From NCBI RefSeq assembly GCF_014635665.1, contig NZ_BMDG01000007.1, positions 186,001-250,000 of the forward strand: a stretch of 64,000 nt of DNA, written 5' to 3'. Source of the stretch: Isoptericola cucumis (GTDB taxonomy: Bacteria > Actinomycetota > Actinomycetes > Actinomycetales > Cellulomonadaceae). The notes below the pieces were generated by a model. It saw only the letters and a program-made list of their open reading frames with translations, did no database searches and had not been told where the DNA came from. Of this stretch, positions 1-9,394 are shown piece after piece. The position numbers were made by a program, and so were the translations under genes. Numbering within the stretch: the stretch's first letter is position 1; every line of letters begins with the position of its first letter.

Positions 1-210
1 CTGCTCGATGCCGCGCAGGTCGCCCGTGCCCGTGCCGTCCGAGTCGGAGAACGCGCGCACGATCACCTCGTAGAACACCGCGCTGCGGTACCACCCGGGG
101 TCGTCGTCGAGGCCCGGCTTGTCCAGCGGCGGGGGCGCGGGCTGGCGCTGCGGCGGCAGCGCCTGCACCGGGACCTGGCGCGTGATGGGCCGCGGAACGG
201 CGGAGGTCAC
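1..210 (-). CDS. treS: Trehalose synthase / maltose alpha-D-glucosyltransferase (TreS), N-terminal part only
   Basis: Partial gene; its 3' part lies beyond the left edge of the window. The visible 70 codons begin at a GTG at 210 and include a segment reading [20 protein letters not shown] followed by [10 protein letters not shown], which is the typical start of the GH13 TreS barrel. TreS interconverts maltose and trehalose and, in actinobacteria, feeds maltose to the Pep2/GlgE route to alpha-glucan. The start codon overlaps the glgE stop in a GTGA, so the two genes are translationally coupled. The residues before the GH13 segment are rich in proline and glutamine. The assignment rests on this short segment and on the glgE-treS order, which is common in the phylum. 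Confidence 0.85.
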   Translation of the reverse strand, partial: MTSAVPRPITRQVPVQALPPQRQPAPPPLDKPGLDDDPGWYRSAVFYEVIVRAFSDSDGTGTGDLRGIEQ

Positions 211-2282
211 GCCAACCCGATCTTCAGGACGTGGGCCACCTGCGCGCGCGGGTCCAGGCGCACGTACGGGTGCGTGCCCCACGGGTACGTGGCGCCGGAG
301 AGCTCGTCGTGGGCGACGAAGAACGGCTGGTCCTCGACGCCGTCCGGCCGGGTGAGGCCGAGGGCCGCGAGGTCCAGGAGGACCGTGGCCTCCTGGGTGG
401 TCCACGGGTCCAGGTTGAGCACCACGAGCACGACGTCGTCCTGGCTGCCGGGGTGCCCCGTCGCCGGCAGGTGCTCGGCCCGCACCCGCCGCGAGAACGC
501 GACGACCTGGTCGTTCGTCGTCGGGTGGACGGTGAGGTCGCGCAGCTGCTGCAGCGCCGGGTGGGCGCGCCGGACCTCGTTGAGCCGGCGCAGCAGCGTC
601 GAGACCCCGATGACGTCGGCCTGCGACCAGTCGCGCGGCTTGTACTCGTACTTCTCGTTGTCGATCTGCTCCTCGACGCCGGGGCGCGGCACGTTCTCCA
701 CCAGCTCGTAGCCGGAGTAGACGCCCCAGGTGGGCGAGCCGGTCGCGGCCAGCACGGCGCGGACGGCGAAGCCCGCCACCCCGCCGTGCTGCAGGTACGG
801 CGGGAGGATGTCGTGCGTCGTCGGCCAGAAGCTCGGCCGCATCACCGAGCCCTGCGGGCCCGACACCTCGGTGAGGTACTCCTCGATCTCCGCCCTGGTG
901 TTGCGCCAGGTGAAGTACGAGTACGACTGGTGGAAGCCGATCCGCGCCAGGGTCTGCATCATCGCCGGCCGCGTGAACGCCTCGGACAGGAAGATGACGT
1001 CCGGGCGCTCCGCGTGCACCTGCGCGAGCAGCCACTCCCAGAAGTCCAGCGGCTTGGTGTGCGGGTTGTCGACGCGGAACGCCGTCACGCCCCGGTCGAT
1101 CCACAGGCGCACGATCCGCAGGATCTCCGCGCTCAGGCCCGCCGGGTCGGTGTCGAAGCTCAGCGGGTAGATGTCCTGGTACTTCTTCGGCGGGTTCTCC
1201 GCGTACGCGATGGTGCCGTCGGCGCGCACGGTGAACCACTCCGGGTGCTCCGTCACCCACGGGTGGTCGGGGGAGCACTGCAGGGCGAGGTCCAGGGCCA
1301 CCTCCATCCCCTCGGCCCGGGCGGCCGCGACGAAGTCCCGGAAGTCGTCCTCAGAGCCGAGGTCCGGGTGGATCGCGTCGTGACCCCCGTCCGGGGAGCC
1401 GATGGCGTACGGGCTGCCCGGGTCGCCCGGCTGCGGGTCGAGCGTGTTGTTGCGGCCCTTGCGGAACGTCGTGCCGATCGGGTGGACCGGGGTGAGGTAG
1501 ACGACGTCGAACCCCATCTCCGCGACGGCGGGCAGCCGCTTCGCCGCCGTGCGGAACGTGCCCGAGCGCCACGTCCCGTCGGCGTCCCGCGTGGCGCCCT
1601 CGGAGCGCGGGAACAGCTCGTACCAGCTGCCCGCGAGCGCCAGCGGGCGGCTGACCCGCAACGGGTAGGTGGCGCTCGCCGTCACCAGCTCGCGCAGCGG
1701 CGCGCGGCGCAGGGCGTCCTTGACGGCCGCCGTGGTCGCCATCGCGAGCCGCGCCTCGGGCGGCCGGGTGTCGTCGGCGAGCTCGCGTGCGGCGGCCGCC
1801 AGGGTGGCCGCGTCCTCGGGGCTCCGGGCGGCCTGCGCGTCCGGGGCCACGATGCGCTCGAAGATCCGGCGGCCCTCGGCGAGCACGAGGTCGACGTCCT
1901 GGCCCGCGGCGAACTTGATGACGCCGTCGTGCGCCCACGTGGCGTACGGGTCGGACCACGCCTCGACGCGGAACGACCAGTCGGCGGCCGGGTCCGACGG
2001 CGTGCCGGAGACGGCGTCCGGCTGCAGGTAGCCGCGGAAGCGGTCCAGGCCGGGGGCGACGTCGGACATCGGTGCGCTCGAGTGGTCCGAGCCGTCCGGG
2101 GCGACGAGCACCGCGGTCGCCGACACGGCGTCGTGCCCCTCGCGGAACACCGTCGCCTCGACCGGGACGACCTCACCCACGACGGCCTTGGCCGGCCATC
2201 GGCCGCCCTCGACGACGGGCGAGACCTCCAGCACGGGGATCCGCCCGATCGGCGCGTACGGCGTGGGCTGCGGAGACGTCAC
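207..2282 (-). CDS. glgE: Alpha-1,4-glucan:maltose-1-phosphate maltosyltransferase GlgE
   Basis: GlgE transfers maltose from maltose 1-phosphate to the end of an alpha-1,4-glucan in the cytoplasm. The N-terminus carries the family signature [20 protein letters not shown], followed by an N-terminal beta domain and a GH13 barrel. Visible catalytic-type motifs are [13 protein letters not shown] (nucleophile Asp) and [11 protein letters not shown] (acid/base Glu). About 691 residues, a normal length. I prefer the GTG at 2282 because a TAGCGT -10-like box lies 7 bases before it, as in leaderless actinobacterial genes; an in-frame GTG at 2291 overlaps that box and is the alternative start. It overlaps treS by 4 bases. 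Recognition is firm; the exact start is less certain. Confidence 0.93.
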   Translation of the reverse strand: MTSPQPTPYAPIGRIPVLEVSPVVEGGRWPAKAVVGEVVPVEATVFREGHDAVSATAVLVAPDGSDHSSAPMSDVAPGLDRFRGYLQPDAVSGTPSDPAADWSFRVEAWSDPYATWAHDGVIKFAAGQDVDLVLAEGRRIFERIVAPDAQAARSPEDAATLAAAARELADDTRPPEARLAMATTAAVKDALRRAPLRELVTASATYPLRVSRPLALAGSWYELFPRSEGATRDADGTWRSGTFRTAAKRLPAVAEMGFDVVYLTPVHPIGTTFRKGRNNTLDPQPGDPGSPYAIGSPDGGHDAIHPDLGSEDDFRDFVAAARAEGMEVALDLALQCSPDHPWVTEHPEWFTVRADGTIAYAENPPKKYQDIYPLSFDTDPAGLSAEILRIVRLWIDRGVTAFRVDNPHTKPLDFWEWLLAQVHAERPDVIFLSEAFTRPAMMQTLARIGFHQSYSYFTWRNTRAEIEEYLTEVSGPQGSVMRPSFWPTTHDILPPYLQHGGVAGFAVRAVLAATGSPTWGVYSGYELVENVPRPGVEEQIDNEKYEYKPRDWSQADVIGVSTLLRRLNEVRRAHPALQQLRDLTVHPTTNDQVVAFSRRVRAEHLPATGHPGSQDDVVLVVLNLDPWTTQEATVLLDLAALGLTRPDGVEDQPFFVAHDELSGATYPWGTHPYVRLDPRAQVAHVLKIGLA

Positions 2283-2334
2283 GACCTCCACGCTATCCAG
2301 CCGCCCTGCCCGCCGCGCGCCAGTTCACCCGCGT

Positions 2335-2404
2335 GGTCGTAGTTCCGGGCGCGCGGCCGTATCCCCGGCGTCCGACCGGACGACCGCCGGTACGACCTCG
2401 CGGG
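2335..2404. repeat. 70-bp imperfect palindromic element, left copy
   Basis: Begins GGTCGTAG and ends near GTACGACC before CTCGCGGG, so its ends form an inverted repeat. It aligns without gaps over 70 bases to 3437-3506 with about 53 identical positions by hand count. It lies between the glgE start and the AbiEi/DUF559 gene; the partner copy lies at the end of that gene. Confidence 0.6.
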
Positions 2405-2448
2405 TGTCGTCCACAGGGCGCCCGCGGCGGTGACGCGAGGTTGCCAGG

Positions 2449-3444
2449 ATGGCGGGCATGCCGCCGAGCCGACGACGACCGGGTGACACCTCCCGTCCGA
2501 CCCCGAGGGACCTGCCGACCGTGGTCAGGTACGACAGCGAGCGCCGAGCCGTGATCGCCCGGCGCGTGCGGCGCGGTGAGCTGCGGCGAGTGCGTCGGGG
2601 CAGGTACGTCGTCCCCGCACCTGGCGACGCCGGGCGTGGTCCCGCGCTGCGGCGTGAGGCTGGGGTGCTCGCGCTCGCGGCCGCGGTCGCCGAGTCGCTG
2701 CGCACCGACTACTGGTTCAGCCACGAGACGGCGGCGCTGTTGCACGGGCTCGCGGTGTACCGGCTCTCCGATCGGGTGCACGTCACACATGCGTGGAAGC
2801 CCCCGGCGCCCGCCGGGCGGGACGATCGCCTCGTCCGTCACCCGATCCGCCTGCCCGAGCGCGACCGTACGGTGGTCGACGCACGCCCCGTCACGACGCT
2901 GGAGCGCACGACGATCGACTGCGCGAGGTGGCTGCCGGGCGTCCAGGCCCTGGTGGTGGCCGACTCGGCGCTGCGTGCCGGGGCCGACCTCGCCGTCGTG
3001 CGTGAGGTGCTCGCCGAGGCGTCGGGGCGCCCGGGCGTACGCCAGGCGCGGCGCGTCGTCGAGCTGGCCGACGTGCGCGCGGAGTCGCCGGGCGAGTCGG
3101 TGGTCCGCTGGTACCTGGACGAGGCGGGGATCGACGCTCCCCGGCTCGCGGTCGAGGTGCAGACCTGGCGGGGACAGGCATGGATCGACCTCGGCTGGCC
3201 GGAGCTGCGGGTCGGGATCGAGTTCGACGGCGCCGTCAAGTACTCCGGCGGCGAGTACGGCGACCCGCGCGAGCGGCTCCTCGCGGAGAAACGGCGCCAC
3301 GACGCCCTCACCGAGGCGGGCTGGATCCTGCTGCGCCTCACGTGGCAGGACCTCGCGGACCCGGACCGCCTGATCCGTCGCGTGCGCCGGGCGCTCGCCG
3401 ACGCCGGCCGCCGTCGGCGACCCGGCTCTGCCGCGAGGTCGTAG
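2449..3444 (+). CDS. AbiEi-like winged-helix protein with C-terminal DUF559 (Vsr-like) nuclease-type domain
   Basis: 331 residues. The N-terminal half looks like an AbiEi antitoxin-type winged helix (RRVRRGELRRVRRGRYV, then a region with FSHETAALLHGL). The C-terminal half resembles DUF559, a relative of very-short-patch repair endonucleases: WIDLGWPELRVGIEFDGAVK followed by RLLAEKRRHDALTEAGWILL and LTWQDL, with acidic and Lys/Arg residues placed as in PD-(D/E)XK-like folds. Such solo genes are frequent in actinobacteria and have no settled function. No toxin partner is adjacent. The gene is framed by two related palindromic 70-bp elements; its TAG stop sits inside the right one. An ATG at 2458 is an alternative start. 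Domain calls are from pattern recognition only. Confidence 0.75.
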   Translation: MAGMPPSRRRPGDTSRPTPRDLPTVVRYDSERRAVIARRVRRGELRRVRRGRYVVPAPGDAGRGPALRREAGVLALAAAVAESLRTDYWFSHETAALLHGLAVYRLSDRVHVTHAWKPPAPAGRDDRLVRHPIRLPERDRTVVDARPVTTLERTTIDCARWLPGVQALVVADSALRAGADLAVVREVLAEASGRPGVRQARRVVELADVRAESPGESVVRWYLDEAGIDAPRLAVEVQTWRGQAWIDLGWPELRVGIEFDGAVKYSGGEYGDPRERLLAEKRRHDALTEAGWILLRLTWQDLADPDRLIRRVRRALADAGRRRRPGSAARS

Positions 3445-3506
3445 CCACTGTCGTCCGGTCGTACCCCCGGCCTACGACGGGACGACCGGTTCTACGACCT
3501 CACGGG
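3437..3506. repeat. 70-bp imperfect palindromic element, right copy
   Basis: Begins GGTCGTAG and contains CTACGACC near its end, an 8-bp perfect terminal inverted repeat, plus internal inverted GTCGTCC/GGACGAC segments. It matches the left copy at 2335-2404 at about 76% over equal length. It contains the stop codon of the DUF559 gene and ends just before the FAD dehydrogenase stop on the other strand, so it may also act as a bidirectional terminator. Confidence 0.6.
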
Positions 3507-3513
3507 CTCGCCG

Positions 3514-5289
3514 TCAGAGGCTGGCGGCCAGGGCGCGACCGGTCACGCGACCGGTGTGCAGGCAGCCGCCGAGGAACGTCCCCTCGAGCGCGCGGTGGCC
3601 GTGCACGCCCCCGCCGCCGAAGCCGGCGGCCTCGCCCACGGCCCACAGACCGGCCAGCACGGAGCCGTCGGCCTGCAGCACCCGGCCGGACGGGTCGCAC
3701 CACAGCCCGCCGAGCGTCTTGCGCGTCAGCACGGACAGCCGCACGGCGAGCAGCGGGCCGTCCTTCGGCGTCGTCAACGGGCGCGGCTTCGCCACCCGGA
3801 TCAGCTTGTCCACCCGGTAGTCCCGGGTGGCCCGTGTCGCGACGACCTGCGGGTCCTTGCCCAGACCGCTGGACACCTGCGCGTCGCGCTGGGCGACCAC
3901 GCGGGCGAGGTCGTCCGGGTCCACGTGCCCGCGCGAGCCCGGCGTCGCGTCGACGAGGGCGTTCATCCTCCCGGCCAGCTCCTCGGGCGTCTCGGCCCAG
4001 ACGAACTCGGGGGACTCCGCGGCGAACCGCGCGACCGGGCCCACGGCGCCGGGCAGCACGCGCTGCGCGAGCAGCTTGACGTCCTTGCCGGTGAGGTCGG
4101 GGTTCTGCTCGGACCCCGACAGCGCGAACTCCGACTCCATGATCGCCTTGTTCAGCACGAACCAGGAGTGGTCGTCGCCGCGGCGGGTGACGTGCTGCAG
4201 CGCCCCGAGCGCGTCGAACCCGGGGAACAGCGGGGCGGGCAGCCGGCCGCCGTCGGCGTCGAGCCACAGCGACGACGGCCCGGGCAGGATGCGGATGCCG
4301 TGGTTCGTCCACACGGGCGAGTGGTTGGCGATGCCCTCCGGGTAGTGCCACATGCGCTCCTCGTGCACGAGGGCCGCCCCGGCGTCGGCGGCGGTGGACA
4401 GCATGAGCCCGTCGGTCGAGTCGGGCACCCCCGACAGCATCCGGTCGGGCAGGGTCCCCGCCTCGGGGTCCCAGTGCGCGCGGGCCAGGTCGTGGTTGGC
4501 CCCGATCCCGCCCGTGGCGACGACGACGGCGCCCGCCGTGATCTCCTCGGTGCCCACGACGTCCCGGTTCGACGGCGACCCGCGGCCGCCGAACGGCAGC
4601 CCGTCGGTCGGGTGGTCGGCCAGGACCTCGACGCGCACCCCCGTGACTGCCCCGTCCGTCGTCGTCAGCCCGGCCACCCGGCGGCGGAACCGCAGGTCCA
4701 GCAGCCCGGCGTCCTGCGCGGCCCGGGCCGCGGCGACGAACGGTCGCAGGATCGCCGGCCCCGTGCCCCAGGTGACGTGGAAGCGGGGGACCGAGTTGCC
4801 GTGCTGCGTGCCGTCCCCCTCGGGCCGCCCGCCGCCGGACCGCCGGCCCACCGTGTACCCGCCGCGCTCCGCCCACTGCACCAGCGGGAACCAGCGCACG
4901 CCGCGGGCGTGCAGCCAGGAGCGCATGTCGCCGGCCGCGAACTCCACGAACCGGTGCGCCCACGCGTAGCCGTGCCGGTCGGGCCCCTCGCCGCGCTCGG
5001 CGCCGGGCGAGAACTGCGCCGAGTCCTGCCAGTCCGACCACGCGAGCTCGGGGGAGTCGTGCACGCCCATCGCGCGCTGCTCCGGCGAGCCCACGAGGAA
5101 CAGCCCGCCGAACGACCACCACGCCTGACCGCCGAACGACGCCTCCGGCTCCTGGTCCAGCAGCACCACGCGCCTGCCGGCCGCGGTGAGCTCGGTCGCG
5201 GTGACCAGCCCGGACAACCCTGCCCCGATGACGACGACGTCGGTGGTCGTTCCCGGACGTGCCACGGCGGGCGAAGCATCGGCGCTCAT
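3514..5289 (-). CDS. FAD-binding dehydrogenase (KstD/fumarate reductase flavoprotein type)
   Basis: About 591 residues. A Rossmann FAD-binding motif VVVIGAGLSGLVTATELT lies near the N-terminus, followed by a flavin-contact Gly-rich stretch (ASFGGQAWWSFGGLF) and a C-terminal GLWAVGEAAGFGGGGVHGHR segment that closes the FAD site, as in the succinate dehydrogenase flavoprotein/3-ketosteroid dehydrogenase superfamily. The substrate cannot be told from sequence. The ATG at 5289 is preferred to one 12 codons upstream because it sits close to the FAD motif. It lies 66 bases downstream of glgX on the same strand, but nothing else links it to glycogen metabolism. Confidence 0.85.
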   Translation of the reverse strand: MSADASPAVARPGTTTDVVVIGAGLSGLVTATELTAAGRRVVLLDQEPEASFGGQAWWSFGGLFLVGSPEQRAMGVHDSPELAWSDWQDSAQFSPGAERGEGPDRHGYAWAHRFVEFAAGDMRSWLHARGVRWFPLVQWAERGGYTVGRRSGGGRPEGDGTQHGNSVPRFHVTWGTGPAILRPFVAAARAAQDAGLLDLRFRRRVAGLTTTDGAVTGVRVEVLADHPTDGLPFGGRGSPSNRDVVGTEEITAGAVVVATGGIGANHDLARAHWDPEAGTLPDRMLSGVPDSTDGLMLSTAADAGAALVHEERMWHYPEGIANHSPVWTNHGIRILPGPSSLWLDADGGRLPAPLFPGFDALGALQHVTRRGDDHSWFVLNKAIMESEFALSGSEQNPDLTGKDVKLLAQRVLPGAVGPVARFAAESPEFVWAETPEELAGRMNALVDATPGSRGHVDPDDLARVVAQRDAQVSSGLGKDPQVVATRATRDYRVDKLIRVAKPRPLTTPKDGPLLAVRLSVLTRKTLGGLWCDPSGRVLQADGSVLAGLWAVGEAAGFGGGGVHGHRALEGTFLGGCLHTGRVTGRALAASL

Positions 5290-5355
5290 GACGGAAGTGT
5301 GGCAGAGGAGCGGCGCCGGGCACACGGGTGACGTTCCTGGCCCGCGAGGGCGCCG

Positions 5356-7617
5356 CTAGCGGCCGAGGAAGACCTCCACGCTGAGCGACTCCATCGTCAG
5401 CGCCCCGGGCTCGTCGTCCTCCGGCGCCCCGGGCCGGTCCCAGGTCGAGCTCCAGACCCGCTCCCACGACCCGTCCCCGGAAGGCGGCAGGGTGATCTCG
5501 ACGTCGTCGAGGCCGCCGTTGAGCACGAGGAGCACGTGCGCGTCGCCGTCCGCCGGCCCGGGGCGCAGCATCTGCACCACCCGCCGCCCGGCCACCCCCC
5601 AGGCGTCGCGGTCCATCGGGGTGCCGTCGGCGGCGAACCACAGCAGGTCGGTCGCCTCCTCGCCCGGCCGCGGGGTGCCGAGGAAGAACGAGTCCGCGCG
5701 CAGGGCCGGGTGCTCGCGCCGCAGGGCGAGGAGGAACCGGGTGGTGGCGAGCAGGTCGCGTGCGGCGTCGTCGAGGTCCCAGTCGAGCCAGGACGTGGGG
5801 TTGTCCTGCGCGTACGCGTTGTTGTTGCCGCCCTGGGTGCGGCCCAGCTCGTCGCCGGCGGTGATCATGGGGGTGCCCGCGGCCAGCAGCAGGGTGGCGA
5901 GCAGGTTGTGCTGGGAGGCGCGCCGCAGCGGCACGACGGCCGACCACGGCTCCGTGGTGGTGTCGCCGCCCTCGGCGTCGCCCGGGGCGTGGCCCTCGAC
6001 GCCGTGGTTCCACGACAGGTTGTGGTCGGTCCCGTCCCGGCCCTCCTCGCCGTTGGCCTCGTTGTGCTTGTGGTCGTACGCGACCAGGTCGGCGAGCGTG
6101 AACCCGTCGTGGGCGGTGACGTAGTTGACCGACGCGACCGGGCCGCGCAGCAGCGGCGGGTCGGAGTGGCCGAAGAGGTCGGCCGAGCCCGCGAGGCGGG
6201 TGGTGAGCTCGCGCAGGCCGTGCATGGGCCGCCCGTGCGAGCCCTCGCGGGGCGCGTCGAGCCAGAAGCCGCGGACGGCGTCGCGGAACCGGTCGTTCCA
6301 CTCCGCCATCGGCGGCGGGAACTGGCCCGTCTGCCAGCCGCCCGGGCCGACGTCCCACGGCTCGGCCACGAGCTTGAGGCCGTTCAGCACGGGGTCCGTC
6401 TGCAGCGCGACCAGGAACGGGTGGTCGGGGGAGAACCCGTGGTGGGTGCGGCCGAGGGTGACGGCCAGGTCGAAGCGGAACCCGTCCACGCCCACCACCT
6501 CGGCCCAGTAGCGCAGCGAGTCCAGGGCGAGCTGGACCACGCGCGGGCGGCGGAAGTCGAGGGAGTTCCCCGTGCCGGTGACGTCCGCCAGCGCGGCCGG
6601 GCTGGCGCCGTCGTGCAGGTAGTAGCCCGCGTTGTCGAGGCCGCGCCAGCTCACGTGCAGGGACTCGTCGCCGCCCTCGCAGGTGTGGTTGTAGACCACG
6701 TCGAGCAGCACCTCGATCCCCGCCTCGTGCAGCAGGTGCACCATGCCCCGGACCTCGTCGAGCACGGCGGCCGGGCCGGCGTCCTGCGCGGCACGCGTGG
6801 CGTAGGCGGCGTGCGGGGCGAAGAACCCGAGCGTCTGGTAGCCCCAGTAGTTGGTCAGCCCCTGGGCGACCAGCCGCGGCTCGCTCGCGAACGCGTGGAT
6901 CGGCAGCAGCTCGAGCGTCGTGACGCCGAGGGAGCGCAGGTGGTCGATCGTCGCCGGGTGCGCCACGCCCGCGTAGGTGCCGCGCAGCTCGGGCGGGACG
7001 TCGGGGTGCCGGGCGGTGAGGCCCCGGACGTGCGCCTCGTAGACCACGGTGTCCGCCCACGGGACGCGGGGGCGGCTCAGCGGCGGGGGCCCGGGCTGCG
7101 CGGGCACGACGACGGAGTGCGGCACGTGGGCGAGCGAGTCTCGGTCGTCGGGCTCGCCGTAGCGCTCGGCCACCCACCAGCCGGGGTCGTCGTCGCTGAG
7201 GGCGCTGACGGCGCCGAGCGTCTCGGGGCCGTAGGAGAGGTCGCCCGCCAGGCCGCGGGCGTACGGGTCGACCAGCAGCTTGGCCGGGTTGTGCCGCTGG
7301 CCCGCGGCCGGGTCCCATGCGCCGTGGGTACGGAAGCCGTACCGCTGGCCCGGCCGCACGTCCGGCACGTGCGCGTGCCAGACGCCGTACGTCGGGCCGT
7401 CGAGCGCCACCCGGCGCTCCGCGTAGCGGGCCGGGTCACCGGCCGGCAGGTCCGGGGCGACGACGTCGATCAGGCACAGCTCCACGCCGTCCGCGTGCGC
7501 GGCGGCGACCGCGACGTCGACCCCGCCGTCGGGCGTCGGGTGCACGCCCAGCGGCGGGACGTGGCTGCGGCGCACGCTGGGGCGCGTGAGCGGCGTGACC
7601 TTGGGGCGCGACTCCAT
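5356..7617 (-). CDS. glgX: Glycogen debranching enzyme GlgX (isoamylase type)
   Basis: 753 residues from the ATG at 7617 (MESRPKV). An N-terminal CBM48-like domain (PLGVHPTPDGGVDVAVAAAH to about residue 140) precedes a GH13 barrel. Catalytic-type motifs are visible: GFRFDLAVTLGR (nucleophile Asp), LKLVAEPWDVG (acid/base Glu) and VTAHDGFTLADLVAYDHK (transition-state Asp). The DELGRTQGGNNNAYAQDN stretch is typical of GlgX. The enzyme hydrolyses alpha-1,6 branches of limit dextrins in the cytoplasm. The frame stays open upstream of 7617, but that part is the antisense of the next gene and has shadow composition, so it is excluded. With glgE and treS nearby it makes an alpha-glucan turnover region. 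Confidence 0.93.
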   Translation of the reverse strand: MESRPKVTPLTRPSVRRSHVPPLGVHPTPDGGVDVAVAAAHADGVELCLIDVVAPDLPAGDPARYAERRVALDGPTYGVWHAHVPDVRPGQRYGFRTHGAWDPAAGQRHNPAKLLVDPYARGLAGDLSYGPETLGAVSALSDDDPGWWVAERYGEPDDRDSLAHVPHSVVVPAQPGPPPLSRPRVPWADTVVYEAHVRGLTARHPDVPPELRGTYAGVAHPATIDHLRSLGVTTLELLPIHAFASEPRLVAQGLTNYWGYQTLGFFAPHAAYATRAAQDAGPAAVLDEVRGMVHLLHEAGIEVLLDVVYNHTCEGGDESLHVSWRGLDNAGYYLHDGASPAALADVTGTGNSLDFRRPRVVQLALDSLRYWAEVVGVDGFRFDLAVTLGRTHHGFSPDHPFLVALQTDPVLNGLKLVAEPWDVGPGGWQTGQFPPPMAEWNDRFRDAVRGFWLDAPREGSHGRPMHGLRELTTRLAGSADLFGHSDPPLLRGPVASVNYVTAHDGFTLADLVAYDHKHNEANGEEGRDGTDHNLSWNHGVEGHAPGDAEGGDTTTEPWSAVVPLRRASQHNLLATLLLAAGTPMITAGDELGRTQGGNNNAYAQDNPTSWLDWDLDDAARDLLATTRFLLALRREHPALRADSFFLGTPRPGEEATDLLWFAADGTPMDRDAWGVAGRRVVQMLRPGPADGDAHVLLVLNGGLDDVEITLPPSGDGSWERVWSSTWDRPGAPEDDEPGALTMESLSVEVFLGR

Positions 7618-7649
7618 GGGGACATCGTGCCCGGAGCGGCCGACAGCCG

Positions 7650-8444
7650 TCACGGGAGGATCGAGTCCACGTAGCCACCGTCGACGCGCACGGCGCCGCC
7701 CGTCGTCGCGGACGCGAGCGGCGAGGCCAGGTACGCCACGAGGTTCGCGATCTCCTCGGGCTCGATGAGGCGCTGCAGCAGCGACTGCGGCCGGTGCTTC
7801 ACCATGAACTCGCGCTGTGCCTCGTCCCAGGGAAGGTCGCGGTCGACGAGCTCGTAGACGAAGTCCTCGACACCGCCGGTGTGCGTCGGGCCGGCGATGA
7901 CCGAGTTGACCGTCACGCCGGTGCCGGCGGCCTCCTTGGCGAACCCGCGCGAGACGGCGAGCAGGGCCGTCTTCGACGTGCCGTAGTGGATCATCTCGGC
8001 CGGGATGACGACGGCCGAGTCGCTCGCGATGTCGAGGACCCGGCCCCAGCCCCGCGCCGCCATGCGGGGCAGGTGGTGGCGGATCAGCCGTACGGCGGCC
8101 AGCACGTTCACCTCGAAGTAGCGGCGCCACTCCTCGTCCGTGATCTCGAGCGCGGGGCGCGAGCCGAAGATCCCGAGGTTGTTCACGAGAACGTCCACGT
8201 CCGGCAGCGTGTCGACCGCCGCGGCGAAGCCCTCGTCGGTCGCGAGGTCGGCGACCACCGGGACGACGTCGACGCCGGGCACGTCGCGGGCGAGGTCCTC
8301 CACCGCCCTCGCGACGGACTCGTGGGAGCGTCCGTTGACCCCGACACGTGCCCCGGCGGATGCCAGGCCGCGGGCGATCGCGAGGCCGATGCCCTGCGTC
8401 GAACCGGTCACGAGCGCCGTCCTGCCGGCGAGGTCGATCCGCAT
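7650..8444 (-). CDS. Short-chain dehydrogenase/reductase, SDR family
   Basis: 264 residues. The classical SDR pattern is present: cofactor motif TGSTQGIGLAIA near the N-terminus, NNLG about residue 90 (the NNAG position), a catalytic Ser in the IASDSAV segment, and the Tyr-Lys pair in IHYGTSKTALL about residue 157. The C-terminal LASPLASATTGGAVRVDGGY is also typical. It would oxidise or reduce a hydroxyl/keto group with NAD(P)(H); the substrate is not predictable. The ATG start is followed directly by the cofactor-binding strand. It is divergent from etfB, with a shared 132-base upstream region, and is separated from glgX by 32 bases. Confidence 0.9.
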   Translation of the reverse strand: MRIDLAGRTALVTGSTQGIGLAIARGLASAGARVGVNGRSHESVARAVEDLARDVPGVDVVPVVADLATDEGFAAAVDTLPDVDVLVNNLGIFGSRPALEITDEEWRRYFEVNVLAAVRLIRHHLPRMAARGWGRVLDIASDSAVVIPAEMIHYGTSKTALLAVSRGFAKEAAGTGVTVNSVIAGPTHTGGVEDFVYELVDRDLPWDEAQREFMVKHRPQSLLQRLIEPEEIANLVAYLASPLASATTGGAVRVDGGYVDSILP

Positions 8445-8512
8445 GTGACGACCGTAGGCTCCACCGACCGGCTCCGCCCGCGGACGCGGTGCCCGCCAGG
8501 ACGCGCCGCGGG

Positions 8513-8518
8513 TAGGCT
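8513..8518 (+). promoter_or_regulatory. Possible -10 box (TAGGCT) upstream of etfB
   Basis: TAGGCT fits the actinobacterial TAnnnT -10 pattern and is followed by a direct repeat GGTCATA at 8525-8531 and 8548-8554. The etfB start is at 8577 with GGAGG 8 bases upstream. No clear -35 box was seen. Confidence 0.35.
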
Positions 8519-8576
8519 CGACCCGGTCATATCTGCTGTATCCGCGAGGTCATACGCGAGCTGGAGGTCGTCGCCC

Positions 8577-9383
8577 GTGCGCATCGTCGTCACCGTGAAG
8601 TACGTGCCGGACATCAATGCGGAACGGCGTTTCGAGGGCTGTCGCGTGGACCGGGACCCGTCGGTCGGCACGCTCAACGAGCTCGACGAGAACGCGATCG
8701 AGGCGGCGCTGCGGATCCTCGACGGGCTGTCGGACGACGACCGTGCGGGCAGCGAGGTCGTCGCGCTGAGCGTGGCGCCGGCCACGGGGGACGTCGCGCT
8801 GCGCAAGGCGTTCCAGATGGGCGTGGACCGCGGCGTGCGGGTGACGGACGACGCGCTCGCCGGGTCGGACTACTTCGGCACGGCCGCGGCGCTCGCGGCC
8901 GGCGTGCGGAGGCTCGAGGCGGAGGGTGCCCCCGTCGACCTGGTCATCACGGGCATGGCGGCGCTCGACGGGCTCGGGTCGGTCGTGCCGGCGCTGGTGG
9001 CCGCCGAGCTGGGCCGCCCGGCGCTGACGCTCGCGAAGTCGGTGTCCCTCGACGGCGGCACGCTGTCGATCACCCGCGAGACGGACGAGGCGACGGAGTC
9101 GATGTCGGCCCCGCTGCCGGCGGTGCTGTCGGTCGCGGACACGGCGAACACGCCCCGCATGCCGAACTTCAAGCTGATCATGGCGGCCCGCAGCAAGGAG
9201 ATCGAGGCCTGGTCGGCCGCCGACCTGGGCCTGGAGGGGGCGGCCGTCGGCGCCGCCGGCGCGCGCACCGAGGCCCTGAGCGCCGCCGAGCGGCCGCCGC
9301 GCCCCGAGGTCGAGCTGGTGACCGACAAGGGCGAGGGCGGAGCCGCCCTCGCCGCGTACCTGATCCGTCACGAGCTGGTCTGA
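8577..9383 (+). CDS. etfB: Electron transfer flavoprotein beta subunit
   Basis: 268 residues from the GTG at 8577, which follows a GGAGG ribosome site. The opening RIVVTVKYVPDINAERRF and the nucleotide-binding segment DLVITGMAALDGLGSVVPALVAAELGRP are hallmarks of the ETF beta/FixA family, and the AMP-binding region around VALSVAPATGDVALRKAFQMG is recognisable. With EtfA it forms a soluble heterodimer that carries electrons from acyl-CoA and other dehydrogenases to the quinone pool. etfA follows after 11 bases, so the two are co-transcribed. No dehydrogenase or ETF-quinone oxidoreductase is next to it. Confidence 0.95.
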   Translation: MRIVVTVKYVPDINAERRFEGCRVDRDPSVGTLNELDENAIEAALRILDGLSDDDRAGSEVVALSVAPATGDVALRKAFQMGVDRGVRVTDDALAGSDYFGTAAALAAGVRRLEAEGAPVDLVITGMAALDGLGSVVPALVAAELGRPALTLAKSVSLDGGTLSITRETDEATESMSAPLPAVLSVADTANTPRMPNFKLIMAARSKEIEAWSAADLGLEGAAVGAAGARTEALSAAERPPRPEVELVTDKGEGGAALAAYLIRHELV

Positions 9384-9394
9384 GGGAGAACGCC

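Noticed and set aside
231-2342. Open frame of 703 codons on the plus strand opposite glgE
   Set aside because: Shadow of glgE; no recognisable domain and typical shadow composition.
2449-3444. AbiE-type toxin-antitoxin system
   Set aside because: Only the AbiEi-like winged helix is present and it is fused to a nuclease-type domain; no AbiEii nucleotidyltransferase gene is adjacent.
3500-7318. Open frame of 1272 codons on the minus strand
   Set aside because: It runs through the FAD dehydrogenase and glgX in another frame and reads as Arg/Pro/Ala-rich noise.
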